Below are positions 18,238 through 26,804 of a DNA stretch of 64,000 nt, piece after piece (within the stretch, counting starts at the first letter, position 1; each line of letters starts with the position of its first letter). The stretch comes from Myxococcota bacterium (GTDB taxonomy: Bacteria; Myxococcota_A; UBA796; JAFGLY01), in assembly GCA_024276675.1 (NCBI GenBank), contig JAJRWT010000008.1:42050-106049 (forward strand), written 5' to 3'. The position numbers were made by a program, and so were the translations under genes. The notes under the pieces were generated by a model. That model searched no databases. It was not told the origin of the DNA and worked only from the letters and a program-made list of their open reading frames with translations.

Positions 18238-19365
18238 ATGACTAGTCGGGTGCTCCAGGTGGGACTTGGGGACCGCAGCTATCCCATTGTGGTGGACGAG
18301 GGCGGACTGGACGGTCTGGGCGCTGCCATGGCCGAGGTCTTCCCCGCGGGCCCGTGTATTCTCGTCACGAACCCCGTGGTGGGGGCGCTCTACGCACATG
18401 CCGCCATGGATTCGCTACAACGCCAGGGCTTTTCGCCAGTATTGATACAGATCCCAGACGGCGAAAGGTACAAGACTCTCCGTGTCTATGGCAGGCTTCT
18501 GGACGACCTGTTGACCGTGGGTCTGGACCGCGACACACCCGTACTGGCACTGGGGGGGGGCGTAACCGGCGACCTGGTGGGTTTTGCTGCTGCCACGGTA
18601 CTGCGAGGTGTGCCCCTTGTGCAGGTTCCCACTACCTTGCTGGCAATGGTGGACAGCTCCGTGGGCGGCAAGTCCGGCGTCAACACCAAGCACGGGAAAA
18701 ACCTGGTGGGAGCATTCTACCAGCCCCGCCTGGTTTTCGCCGGAACACAGGTGCTGGCCACGCTGGACAACGCCGAATGGCGCTGTGGGCTGGGAGAAGC
18801 TCTCAAGCACGGCATGATACGTGACCGGGCACTTTTCGACTGGATGCTGGAAAACGCCCGTGCCATCGTTCATCGTGATCCCCACACAACGGCCTCGCTG
18901 GTGCTTCGCAACTGTCGCATCAAGGCAGATGTCGTGGCCAGAGATGAGCGCGAGGGAGGACTACGGGCAGTTCTCAACTTCGGGCACACGGTGGCCCACG
19001 CACTGGAGACCACGTTGGGGCACGGAGTGCTACGCCACGGCGAAGCCGTAGCCATCGGAATGCAGGCAGAAGCACGATTCTGCCTGAACAGGGGCCTGAC
19101 GAAGTCCCAGGGCGTCGTCCATGCCCTGGAGAAGGCGATGGACGCCCTGGGACTTCCGCTGGCAGTGCCATGGGTTGATGGCCCGTCCGGCAAAACCACA
19201 CGGGAACTTATGCTGGCTGCTGCCGGGATGGACAAGAAGGTCCGCCATGGTAGAATATCATTGGTGGTGCCCCGGGAAGTCGGCAAGGTCCGTCTTCAAG
19301 AGTTCTCGCTGGATATCCTGCCCCAACTACTTTCAAACGTCGCCCCCCCCCAGGAGGAGACATGA
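18238..19365 (+). CDS. aroB: 3-dehydroquinate synthase
   Basis: This enzyme converts DAHP to 3-dehydroquinate, the second step of the shikimate pathway, using NAD+ and a divalent metal. The 375-residue protein shows GGGVTGDLVGFAA, the VPTTLLAMVDSSVGGKSGVN core, RCGLGEALKHGMI and the metal-binding NFGHTVAHALE. The ATG at 18238 has AAGGAGG upstream. It follows pilQ by 42 bp, reminiscent of the pilMNOPQ-aroKB order in gammaproteobacteria, but aroK is absent here. Its stop overlaps the next gene as ATGA. Confidence 0.96.
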   Translation: MTSRVLQVGLGDRSYPIVVDEGGLDGLGAAMAEVFPAGPCILVTNPVVGALYAHAAMDSLQRQGFSPVLIQIPDGERYKTLRVYGRLLDDLLTVGLDRDTPVLALGGGVTGDLVGFAAATVLRGVPLVQVPTTLLAMVDSSVGGKSGVNTKHGKNLVGAFYQPRLVFAGTQVLATLDNAEWRCGLGEALKHGMIRDRALFDWMLENARAIVHRDPHTTASLVLRNCRIKADVVARDEREGGLRAVLNFGHTVAHALETTLGHGVLRHGEAVAIGMQAEARFCLNRGLTKSQGVVHALEKAMDALGLPLAVPWVDGPSGKTTRELMLAAAGMDKKVRHGRISLVVPREVGKVRLQEFSLDILPQLLSNVAPPQEET

Positions 19366-20045
19366 GCAAGGCAAACTTCACATTCAAGAATCCACTGCTT
19401 TTTTCGGCGCTCTTCGGAGCAGGTGCTTGTGCCGGCGGGCCCTACCAGGCTCCCATGGGGTCGGTGGTCTCCATATCCAGCGACGTGAACCTGGCTCCCT
19501 CCCAGGCATACATCCTGCGTGACGCCATCGGCAGTCTCATCATAGCGGATGCCCTCGTCTACGACGAATCCACAAGCGTACCTCTCAACAACGTGGAAGT
19601 GCAGATCCGCAGCGGTAGCAGCGGAGTGTATGTTCTGCCCGAAGCCTCCATCAAGTTCGCCGACTATCCATCTCCACCTGATGGAGTGGAAACCTGGGAC
19701 GACATTCAAGCCGCCTGTGACACCGATGGCGACAACTACATCGACAATGACGCCGATGACTGGTGCTCGTGGTGGTGGAACATGGAATCCGACCAATACT
19801 ACCAGATCACCGGGGAGTACTCATCTGGTGACGAAATGTACGCACCCAACGTGATGATCGGTGGCACCAACGGAAACGGTTACCTGCGTTTCTACATCTT
19901 TGTGGACCAGATGCCGGCCGAGGACGAAGAAGGCAATACCTACTTGACCGATGTTTCCCAGGTGTCGGACTGGTACGCGGTCGATGTCACGGTGAGCATT
20001 GGAGTGGACGACGAGACATTTACCATTGCTGTAACAGCGGTGTGA
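19362..20045 (+). CDS. Secreted protein or putative lipoprotein of unknown function
   Basis: I do not recognise this 227-residue protein. It starts at an ATGA overlap with aroB, so the two are translationally coupled. A short hydrophobic segment (PLLFSALFGAGAC) ends in Cys23 with a weak lipobox, so it is probably exported. The mature part is acidic, with a beta-rich stretch (LNNVEVQIRSGSSGVYVLP) that resembles an Ig-like or carboxypeptidase-regulatory fold, and an Asp-rich loop (DTDGDNYIDNDADD) suggestive of calcium binding. Position behind pilQ and aroB suggests co-expression with the pilus machinery. Confidence 0.7.
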   Translation: MSKANFTFKNPLLFSALFGAGACAGGPYQAPMGSVVSISSDVNLAPSQAYILRDAIGSLIIADALVYDESTSVPLNNVEVQIRSGSSGVYVLPEASIKFADYPSPPDGVETWDDIQAACDTDGDNYIDNDADDWCSWWWNMESDQYYQITGEYSSGDEMYAPNVMIGGTNGNGYLRFYIFVDQMPAEDEEGNTYLTDVSQVSDWYAVDVTVSIGVDDETFTIAVTAV

Positions 20046-20076
20046 CAGGGCCTGTTTCACGGTCCCAGCGAAGAAC

Positions 20077-20343
20077 ATGAAAAAACGCCAACCCAACGTT
20101 TCTTGTCCGGAAGATGAGCTTTCCGGAAGGATACGCCATTCCATGAAACCACTGCCGGGTCGCAAGGAAGTAGAACAGCTCGTCGAAAACGAAAAGTCCG
20201 CCATGGAGTCGGCTTTTCGCACCACGGAGCTGTCCGCTGACATGATTCGAACATGGCTGGACAAAACCGGTGGGGCAACCAGGGAAGACAACAACAGATC
20301 CCTTGCCGGCACCTGGTGGGCGCGATTCCGGAGAAGGGCATGA
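20077..20343 (+). CDS. Small hypothetical protein
   Basis: This is an 88-residue basic, mostly helical protein without signal peptide or membrane segment. I do not recognise it. It fits neatly in the operon: 31 bp after the previous stop, and its own TGA overlaps the aroQ ATG at 20340. That coupling is the main reason to call it real. A Lys-Glu-rich central helix and a Trp/Arg-rich C-terminus are the only notable features. Confidence 0.55.
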   Translation: MKKRQPNVSCPEDELSGRIRHSMKPLPGRKEVEQLVENEKSAMESAFRTTELSADMIRTWLDKTGGATREDNNRSLAGTWWARFRRRA

Positions 20344-20798
20344 GCCAATTGAAGCTGCTGGTCATCCATGGACCCAACCTCAACCTGCTTGGAAGCAGGG
20401 AACCCGGGATATATGGAACGACGGGTCTTTCGCGAGTAGACAAGATGTTGGAGGAACTATCGGTGGGACAGGGCTGTGTCCTGGAATGCTTCCAGTCCAA
20501 CCACGAGGGTGCCATCATAGACAGGATCCAGCAAGCGAAGGCAGTATTCGACGGCCTCCTGCTGAACTTGGGGGCCTACACCCACACTTCCATTGCCATA
20601 CGCGACGCGCTGGCATCCGTCTCGATACCATTTGTCGAGGTCCACGTGTCCAACGTGTACGCCAGGGAGGACTTTCGCCATCACAGCCTGGTGGCACCCC
20701 TCGCTTCGGGGATCGTCGTGGGTTTCGGGCCCTCCAGCTATACCCTGGGCCTCCAGGGCCTCATCGCTGTGCTGCGCGCTGGTGGTGAACATGTTTGA
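20340..20798 (+). CDS. aroQ: 3-dehydroquinate dehydratase, type II
   Basis: This 152-residue dodecameric-type dehydroquinase catalyses the third shikimate step, dehydrating the aroB pathway product 3-dehydroquinate to 3-dehydroshikimate. Family motifs are intact: HGPNLNLLGSREPGIYG with the catalytic Tyr, FQSNHEGAIIDRI, LNLGAYTHTSIAIRDAL and the His-containing EVHVSNVYARE. The loop usually reads N-P-G-A-Y-T-H-T-S; here Pro is replaced by Leu. The ATG at 20340 gives the normal length; an upstream in-frame extension to 20253 lies inside the previous gene and is rejected. Confidence 0.95.
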   Translation: MSQLKLLVIHGPNLNLLGSREPGIYGTTGLSRVDKMLEELSVGQGCVLECFQSNHEGAIIDRIQQAKAVFDGLLLNLGAYTHTSIAIRDALASVSIPFVEVHVSNVYAREDFRHHSLVAPLASGIVVGFGPSSYTLGLQGLIAVLRAGGEHV

Positions 20799-20868
20799 AG
20801 GCCCTCCAACAACGTATTCAGCATCGACAGGGGCACGAGGTGTTTCGACCTCGGAATAGAGTCGTTCC

Positions 20869-22935
20869 ATGCACCTGGAGGAGCAGGGAAAAGTGGCCAC
20901 CAGAAACCAACTGGAACAGCAGGCTCTGAAGTACATTCAGCGCGGACAACACTCCAAGGCAGTGCGGATTTTCCAACATATCGTCAGGCAGGATCCCCGA
21001 GACAGGAGGATTCGTCACAAGCTGGCCGACCTGTATCTGCGCCTTGGCCGAAATGCCGATGCGGAACGGCACCTGCGCGAAGTGGCGGAGCAATCCATCA
21101 CGCAGGGGCAACCAAGAGCCGCCATCGCCGTCTACAAGCAACTACTGGAGCTTTCTCCAAGAGATCCCCAGGTCACGGCTTTGCTGGGTGATGCCTACAA
21201 GCGCACGGGGCTCACGGTGGACGCGGAGCGATACTTGCGAGAAGCCATCAATATCTTCCTTCGAAAGAACATGTTCAAGGAAGCCATACATTCTGCCCAG
21301 CACTTGTTGGAACTGCGTCCCACCGACACCGTACTTCGCTTCAAGTTGGCTGAGCTGCACGCTCGGGCCGGTGACGAGATCCGTGCCATAGAAACCTTCA
21401 AGGACCTGGCCGTGACCTTCCGGCGCAGGGGGGAGTCTGGGGAAGTGGCCAGGGTTCTCGAACTGGCGGCGAAGCTCGTGCCGGACGATTTCGCGTTACG
21501 CCTGGAAGCGGCAAGAGCACGGCTATCCTCGGGCGAGCCACAACTGGCACTCGCTCTGGTGAAACCGGTCTACGAAAGTCAACAGAACGAGCCGGCCGTG
21601 CAGGAGTTGATGGCCCGGGCGCTGCTGGCCAGCGGAGATGCGGACCAGGCGCTCCCGTTACTGCGTACAATCGCCGATTTCTACAGGGAACACGGGAAGG
21701 CGGAAGACCTGTTGCGCGTGCTGCAGATGATCCGGAAAGCCGGAGTCGATGACCAGGGGCTCATGAAGGAGCTGGGAGCGGTTGGGCTCGAGGTGCAGCG
21801 GCGCAGAATGCGCCTCAACGAGGCCCCGGTGCTCTCGGCCTCCAACGATCAGGAACTCGCCATCTGCACCAGGGCGGCAGTGCAAGAACGATACGGGTTC
21901 GCCGCGAGAGCCGGAAAGAGCCTCGGAGACGGGCTGGAGAAGCACCCTGACAGCCTTGCCATCAAAGCCTGCCTCATAGAAAACCTCCTGCTCCAGGACC
22001 GCAGGGAAGAAGGCCTGGAACTTCTGAAAGCCACTCTCACGGAAGCCAGTGGTCAGGCACGCCAGGTCATTCTGGACCGTCTGAAGGTGCTGGAGGGAGA
22101 GCCAGGAGACTACGGAGCAGCCGAGGAGCCTCCGTCTCCAGCGGAGGCTCTACTGGATGACGATCTCTTGGACGACGAATTGTTGGAAGACGATCTCCTT
22201 GAAGACAGCCCTGCAAAAAGCCTCCGCCTCGACGAGAATCCCCCCTCTCCACCTCTCCCCGTGGAATCCGCTTCGCAGCTCATGGAACCCAATGGCACAA
22301 AGGCGCCCAGCATCCATGACGGGCAAGCCTCCCAAGAGAGCGACATGGCTGTGGACAGTGGCTTCCCCGTGGAACCTGCCGATTTACAGGTCACCGGCTC
22401 CGAGATTTCGCAAGGCCGTGACGACGACGCCATCTGGGACGCGTTGCTTGCCAGTAGCCTTTCTCCGGAGTCAGAGCAATCCATGGACCCGACGCCTTCC
22501 ACCAGGTCGGACCCAGTGAATTCCAACCTTGACTCGGGACATGGCTTTGATTCGCTCCATCAGGATTCCTCGCTACTGGATGCCGAGGCATTGGCTGCAC
22601 TTGGCCGATACGACGAGGCGCTGGCGTTGTTGACCCGAAAAGGTGGCTTGTTGGCCAGTCTGGTGGAAGCACGCTGCTGGGCGGGTCTCGGAAAGGGCTC
22701 GCGAGCAAGGTCCATTCTTCGAGCAGCCCTTGCCGATGCCGACGAGGAACACCCACGCTATCCAGACGCTCTCTTCGAGCTTTCCCGGATCTACTTCCAG
22801 GAGGGCAAGGAAAAGGGAGCGCTGCGTCTGCTGGATGAAATACGGGATCTGGATGCCAGTTGGCACGAAAACGAAGTAGCAGCCTGGATACGCGGAATAC
22901 AGATGATTCTTGGGCAGAAGCCGACCCGGCACTGA
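20869..22935 (+). CDS. Large TPR-repeat protein with acidic linker
   Basis: This 688-residue protein has no signal peptide. Tetratricopeptide repeats cover about residues 15-400 (for example ALKYIQRGQHSKAVRIFQHI). A low-complexity acidic Asp/Glu/Leu-rich linker (LLDDDLLDDELLEDDLLED) follows at about 425-445, then a Ser/Pro-rich stretch, and TPR-like helices return at the C-terminus (ALAALGRYDEALALLTRKGG). Such proteins act as scaffolds. It is last in the pil-aro transcription unit, 70 bp after aroQ, so a link to pilus assembly or motility is possible. Convergent secG follows. Confidence 0.75.
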   Translation: MHLEEQGKVATRNQLEQQALKYIQRGQHSKAVRIFQHIVRQDPRDRRIRHKLADLYLRLGRNADAERHLREVAEQSITQGQPRAAIAVYKQLLELSPRDPQVTALLGDAYKRTGLTVDAERYLREAINIFLRKNMFKEAIHSAQHLLELRPTDTVLRFKLAELHARAGDEIRAIETFKDLAVTFRRRGESGEVARVLELAAKLVPDDFALRLEAARARLSSGEPQLALALVKPVYESQQNEPAVQELMARALLASGDADQALPLLRTIADFYREHGKAEDLLRVLQMIRKAGVDDQGLMKELGAVGLEVQRRRMRLNEAPVLSASNDQELAICTRAAVQERYGFAARAGKSLGDGLEKHPDSLAIKACLIENLLLQDRREEGLELLKATLTEASGQARQVILDRLKVLEGEPGDYGAAEEPPSPAEALLDDDLLDDELLEDDLLEDSPAKSLRLDENPPSPPLPVESASQLMEPNGTKAPSIHDGQASQESDMAVDSGFPVEPADLQVTGSEISQGRDDDAIWDALLASSLSPESEQSMDPTPSTRSDPVNSNLDSGHGFDSLHQDSSLLDAEALAALGRYDEALALLTRKGGLLASLVEARCWAGLGKGSRARSILRAALADADEEHPRYPDALFELSRIYFQEGKEKGALRLLDEIRDLDASWHENEVAAWIRGIQMILGQKPTRH

Positions 22936-23043
22936 AGCGGGGCCTCCCGGCTGGAGCCGATCTACGAGATCCTGGCAGCGTACGAAGTGCCCCCCCCGGA
23001 ACCAGCAGATTTTGCTGTGGGTTCGCCTTCCAGGCGGCTCCAC

Positions 23044-23538
23044 TCACTGGAGTTCCGCTGGAACTCCTGGTTCATCCGGGACCGCGCCGGGACTGGATGG
23101 CTCGCCGGGGTCGGTACTGGGCAGGGTCTGTTCTTCCGTTGCTGGTTCCTGATCTTCCTGCTGTTGAAGGGCTCCGGGCTCTTTGGACGGGCTTTGCTCT
23201 GAATCGTCTACGTCAGTGGTTGGTGGAAGATCCTGTGGAGCGGATTGTTCTGACTCTTGCTGCTGGAGGCGAAGGATTTCGTCCTGGATATCGGTTCCGC
23301 TGCGCATGGAAGAGTTGGAGTACAAGGCAAGCGTGATGCTGGTGACCATGAAAAGAGCGGCCACCACGGTCGTGGCCTTGGAGAGGATATTGCCCGTGCC
23401 CCTGGCTCCAAAGACGGATGTGGAGATCCCCCCTCCGAAGGCCGCTCCCACGTCGGCGCCTTTCCCTGGCTGGAGGAGGATGACCAACATGAGGATGAAA
23501 CAGAGGATCAGGTGCAGTATCGTGACGAAAAGAAGCAT
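23044..23538 (-). CDS. secG: Protein translocase subunit SecG with extended C-terminal tail
   Basis: SecG is a small inner-membrane subunit of the SecYEG channel. The first 75 residues are typical: helix 1 (MLLFVTILHLILCFILMLVILLQ cut by QPGKGADVGAAFGGG), the conserved FGARGTGNILSKAT loop, and helix 2 (VVAALFMVTSITLALY). The protein is 164 residues, long for the family, because of an 85-residue hydrophilic tail rich in Gln, Glu, Ser and Pro. It is the last gene of the gap-pgk-tpiA-secG operon, a common order. The stop codon abuts a short perfect inverted repeat. Confidence 0.92.
   Translation of the reverse strand: MLLFVTILHLILCFILMLVILLQPGKGADVGAAFGGGISTSVFGARGTGNILSKATTVVAALFMVTSITLALYSNSSMRSGTDIQDEILRLQQQESEQSAPQDLPPTTDVDDSEQSPSKEPGALQQQEDQEPATEEQTLPSTDPGEPSSPGAVPDEPGVPAELQ
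23049..23067. repeat. Perfect 8-bp inverted repeat at the 3' end of secG
   Basis: GGAGTTCC-gct-GGAACTCC overlaps the last secG codons. A tight 3-base loop and no T-run make it a weak terminator candidate in the convergent gap with the TPR gene. Confidence 0.35.
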
Positions 23539-23570
23539 GTCGTGGCCTGGGAGGTTGTTGCGGGGTTGGT

Positions 23571-24347
23571 TCAGTGGTTGGGCAGGCCGGAACCCGCTGC
23601 TCGCGCTATAGCCGCGAAGCTGCTGGCCTTGAGGCTGGCACCGCCCACGAGGGCACCGTCGATGTCGGGTCGTCGGAGTAGGTTGCCGGCGTTGGCATGG
23701 TTGACGCTCCCTCCGTAAAGGATCCGAACCGCGGCCGCCAGTCCCGAAGAATAATGTTGCCGGAGCCAGGACCTGATAGCGGCGTGGATCTCCTGGGCCT
23801 GTGGGGGGCTGGCTGTCCGCCCGGTGCCGATTGCCCAGATGGGTTCGTAGGCGATGGTGACGAGAGGCAGGTGATCATCAGTAATGCCGGCGAGATCCGT
23901 TTCCAGTTGAGTGGTCACGACTTCTGTAGCCTTGCCGCTTTCCCGCTGTTCAAGGGACTCACCGATGCATACGATGGGGAGAAGTCCCGCACGAAGGGCA
24001 GCGTGTAGCTTGCGATTGACGTCAGGGTCGGTTTCGCCGAACAACCGGCGGCGCTCCGAGTGACCGATGATTACGTATGTACAGCCGGAATCTCTGAGCA
24101 TTTCTGCCGTGATTTCGCCTGTGAAGGCCCCTCGTGGTTCCCAGTGCAGGTTCTGGGCGGCCACGTGGATGCCCGTATGCCTGAGCCGGGCCACCACTTC
24201 TGGAATCGAGATGAAGGGCGGAGCCACCGCCAGGTCCACAGCTTGCAGGTCCAACAGCTCCCTGCGGAGATCCTGCGCCAGGGTGTCGGCGCGACCAGGC
24301 CCCATGTGCATCTTCCAGTTGCCGGCAATGAACTTGCGTCGAGACAT
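23571..24347 (-). CDS. tpiA: Triosephosphate isomerase
   Basis: This 258-residue glycolytic TIM-barrel enzyme interconverts dihydroxyacetone phosphate and glyceraldehyde 3-phosphate. Motifs: GNWKMHMG with the catalytic Lys, [10 protein letters not shown] with the catalytic His, [16 protein letters not shown] with the catalytic Glu and lid loop, and [13 protein letters not shown] for phosphate binding. The ATG at 24347 is favoured because GAGGAG lies 6 bases upstream; a GTG one codon earlier is also possible. The start overlaps the pgk stop as TGATG. Confidence 0.97.
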   Translation of the reverse strand: MSRRKFIAGNWKMHMGPGRADTLAQDLRRELLDLQAVDLAVAPPFISIPEVVARLRHTGIHVAAQNLHWEPRGAFTGEITAEMLRDSGCTYVIIGHSERRRLFGETDPDVNRKLHAALRAGLLPIVCIGESLEQRESGKATEVVTTQLETDLAGITDDHLPLVTIAYEPIWAIGTGRTASPPQAQEIHAAIRSWLRQHYSSGLAAAVRILYGGSVNHANAGNLLRRPDIDGALVGGASLKASSFAAIARAAGSGLPNH

Positions 24348-25540
24348 CACACGCTCCTCAATCTAAGGACCTTGAGGCCTGGAAGTTCTTTTCCCTCGAT
24401 GAACTCCAGGGCAGCCCCACCTCCGGTGGAGATGTGATCGAAGGAGTCGTTCATGCCGAAGCGAGCGATGGCGGCAGCCGAATCACCCCCTCCTATCACG
24501 GTGTATCCTTCGCACTGGGCCACGGCCTGGGCCACGGCCCTGGTACCGCCGGCAAAGGCGGGTTGCTCGAACATTCCCAGCGGGCCGTTCCAGAATATGG
24601 TACCTGCTCGCGAGATGACGTCGCTGTAGCGGGAGATGGTCTCGGGCCCGATGTCGAACGCCGCCATGTCCTGGGGGATGCTCCTGGTGGTGCGCGGTTG
24701 GGCGTCGGAGTCGGGAGAATCCGCAACAAGGTGATCCACCGGCAGATAGAGGTTGACCCCGCGGCTCTGGCATCGCTCCATCAGGCGCTTCGCCAAGAGG
24801 ACCTTTTCGGATTCCACCATGGAGCGGCCCACGTCCTGGTTCCGGGCTGCCAGAAATGTGTAGGCCATGGCTCCTCCGATGAGGATGCTGTCGCAACGCC
24901 GAGCCAGGCTTTCGATTACGCCGATCTTGTCGGAGACCTTGGCACCACCCAGGATGGCGATGAAGGGCCTCTCCGGACCTGAAAGCATTCTGCTCAGGGC
25001 GTTGACTTCGCCCTCCACCAGCAGCCCCGCGGCCACGTGGTCGGCCAACCTGGCAATTCCCACGATGGAGGCGGCAGGTCTGTGCATGGATCCAAAGGCA
25101 TCGTTGACAAAAACAGGCCCCAGCCGCGCGAGACGAGTGGAGAAATCCTGGTCGTTTGATTTTTCGCCGGGGTTGAAGCGAAGGTTTTCCACGACCATCA
25201 CGCCAGAGGGCGGCAGGTCGGCGGCCAGGTCTTCGATGTCTTCACCCACGGTGTCGTGGGCGAAGATGATTTCGATGTCCAGCAGCTCCACGAGCCGTTC
25301 GGCAACGGGTTCCAGGGAAAGTGACGGAACCTTGCGGCCCTTCGGCCTCCCAAGGTGGCTGCAGATCACCAACCGCGCACCGGACTCCCGGATGTAGTCG
25401 ATGGTTGGCAGCGATGCACGAATCCTGGTGTCGTCGGAGACTTCGCCATCCCTGAGGGGGACGTTGAAATCTACTCTCAACAGGACTCGGCTTCCCTCGT
25501 GGAGAGGGAGATCCTTCAAACGAGGCAGGGAGATGTTCAT
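24347..25540 (-). CDS. pgk: Phosphoglycerate kinase
   Basis: This 397-residue monomeric kinase transfers phosphate from 1,3-bisphosphoglycerate to ADP. The N-domain shows VLLRVDFNVPLRDGEV and CSHLGRPKGRK, the hinge/nucleotide side shows AILGGAKVSDKIGVI, and the C-terminus carries the GGGDSAAAIARFG and HISTGGGAALEF loops. The ATG at 25540 overlaps the gap stop as ATGA and gives the family-typical length; the longer open frame is a shadow of the gap gene end. Confidence 0.97.
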   Translation of the reverse strand: MNISLPRLKDLPLHEGSRVLLRVDFNVPLRDGEVSDDTRIRASLPTIDYIRESGARLVICSHLGRPKGRKVPSLSLEPVAERLVELLDIEIIFAHDTVGEDIEDLAADLPPSGVMVVENLRFNPGEKSNDQDFSTRLARLGPVFVNDAFGSMHRPAASIVGIARLADHVAAGLLVEGEVNALSRMLSGPERPFIAILGGAKVSDKIGVIESLARRCDSILIGGAMAYTFLAARNQDVGRSMVESEKVLLAKRLMERCQSRGVNLYLPVDHLVADSPDSDAQPRTTRSIPQDMAAFDIGPETISRYSDVISRAGTIFWNGPLGMFEQPAFAGGTRAVAQAVAQCEGYTVIGGGDSAAAIARFGMNDSFDHISTGGGAALEFIEGKELPGLKVLRLRSV

Positions 25541-26547
25541 CGACGGTCCAGTCCACTTGCGATACGAATCAGGTCGACCATCCTGTTGGCGAAACCCCAC
25601 TCGTTGTCGTACCATGAGAGCACCTTGCCCAGGTGATCACCATTGGCATAGGTGACGGCGAGGTCCGCGATGGATGAATGGGGGTTGCCGTTCAAGTCGC
25701 TGCTGACCAGGGGGGCATCGATGGATTGCAGGATGCCCTTGAGGTTCGACTGGGCGGCTTCCTTGAGGGCGTCGTTGATGGCTGAGGTGCTGAGCGGCTC
25801 GTGGCTGGTGAACACCAGGTCCACGAGAGACACGTTGGGGGTGGGTACACGAATCGACATGCCGTTGAGACGCCCCGCCAATTGGGGCAGCACCAGGCCC
25901 ACCGCCTTCGCGGCGCCCGTCGTGGTGGGGACAATGTTGGCAGCCGCAGCCCTGGCTCGCCTGAAGTCCTTGGGGTGGGGGGAGTCCAGCAGGTTCTGGT
26001 CCATGGTATAGCTGTGTACCGTGGTCATGAGCCCCCGTTCGATCCCGAAGGCTTCGTCCAGGACCTTTGCCAGGGGAGCAAGACAGTTGGTGGTGCAAGA
26101 TGCGTTGGAGATGATCCTGGCTTCGGAATGTAGCGTATCGTCGTTCACGCCGACACAGATGGTGGCGTCAGGGTCCGTGGCGGGGGCCGAGATGATGACC
26201 TTCCGGGCGCCTGCTTCAAGATGCAATGCTGCCTTTTCGCGGGTTCTGAAGCGCCCGGTACATTCCAGGACAATGTCGACGTTCTTTTCTGCCCATGGAA
26301 GCCGACTGGGATCGGGTTCTTCGCTGGTGGGAACCAGGTTGCCGTCAATGGAGATTCCGCCTTCCACGGCCTGGACGCCAAGGGGCCAAGTGCCATGGAC
26401 AGTGTCGAAGGCCAGCAGATGAGCCAGCATGTTGTCGCTGGTGAGGTCGTTGACGTGGACGAGATCGATGTCGGGATCGTCCCAGGCGATGCGGGTAACG
26501 GCCCGACCGATACGACCGAATCCGTTTATTGCTACGCGAATTGGCAT
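25537..26547 (-). CDS. gap: Glyceraldehyde-3-phosphate dehydrogenase, type I
   Basis: This 336-residue NAD-dependent enzyme opens with RVAINGFGRIGRAV (Rossmann loop) and carries the active-site SNASCTTNCLAP with the catalytic Cys, the TVHSYTMDQNLLDSPH segment and WYDNEWGFANRM. The ATG at 26547 is selected because AGGAG lies 7 bases upstream, within the 7-codon in-frame extension. It is the promoter-proximal gene of the glycolytic operon gap-pgk-tpiA-secG; all junctions up to tpiA overlap, so expression is coupled. Confidence 0.97.
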   Translation of the reverse strand: MPIRVAINGFGRIGRAVTRIAWDDPDIDLVHVNDLTSDNMLAHLLAFDTVHGTWPLGVQAVEGGISIDGNLVPTSEEPDPSRLPWAEKNVDIVLECTGRFRTREKAALHLEAGARKVIISAPATDPDATICVGVNDDTLHSEARIISNASCTTNCLAPLAKVLDEAFGIERGLMTTVHSYTMDQNLLDSPHPKDFRRARAAAANIVPTTTGAAKAVGLVLPQLAGRLNGMSIRVPTPNVSLVDLVFTSHEPLSTSAINDALKEAAQSNLKGILQSIDAPLVSSDLNGNPHSSIADLAVTYANGDHLGKVLSWYDNEWGFANRMVDLIRIASGLDRR

Positions 26548-26804
26548 TGGGCACTCCTGTCCGGGCAAAGAGAACTCCGCGAGTTCTGGTGAGATGGGAA
26601 TAGGCCTTTTCTACCCATTGGCGATAGATGGGAAACGCCGCACTCAATAACCACGCAGTGGGTGGACTACAAGCTTCCAAGGAAAGCTCACATGGTACTT
26701 TTTTCCATCTGCTGTAATCCCAGCTTGAATTCCAGGGCCTCTCGTCGGTTTCCTGGAAGCTCCACCGGGGTGCTTTCGTCGCGGCAGATGACAGTGGAGT
26801 CGAT

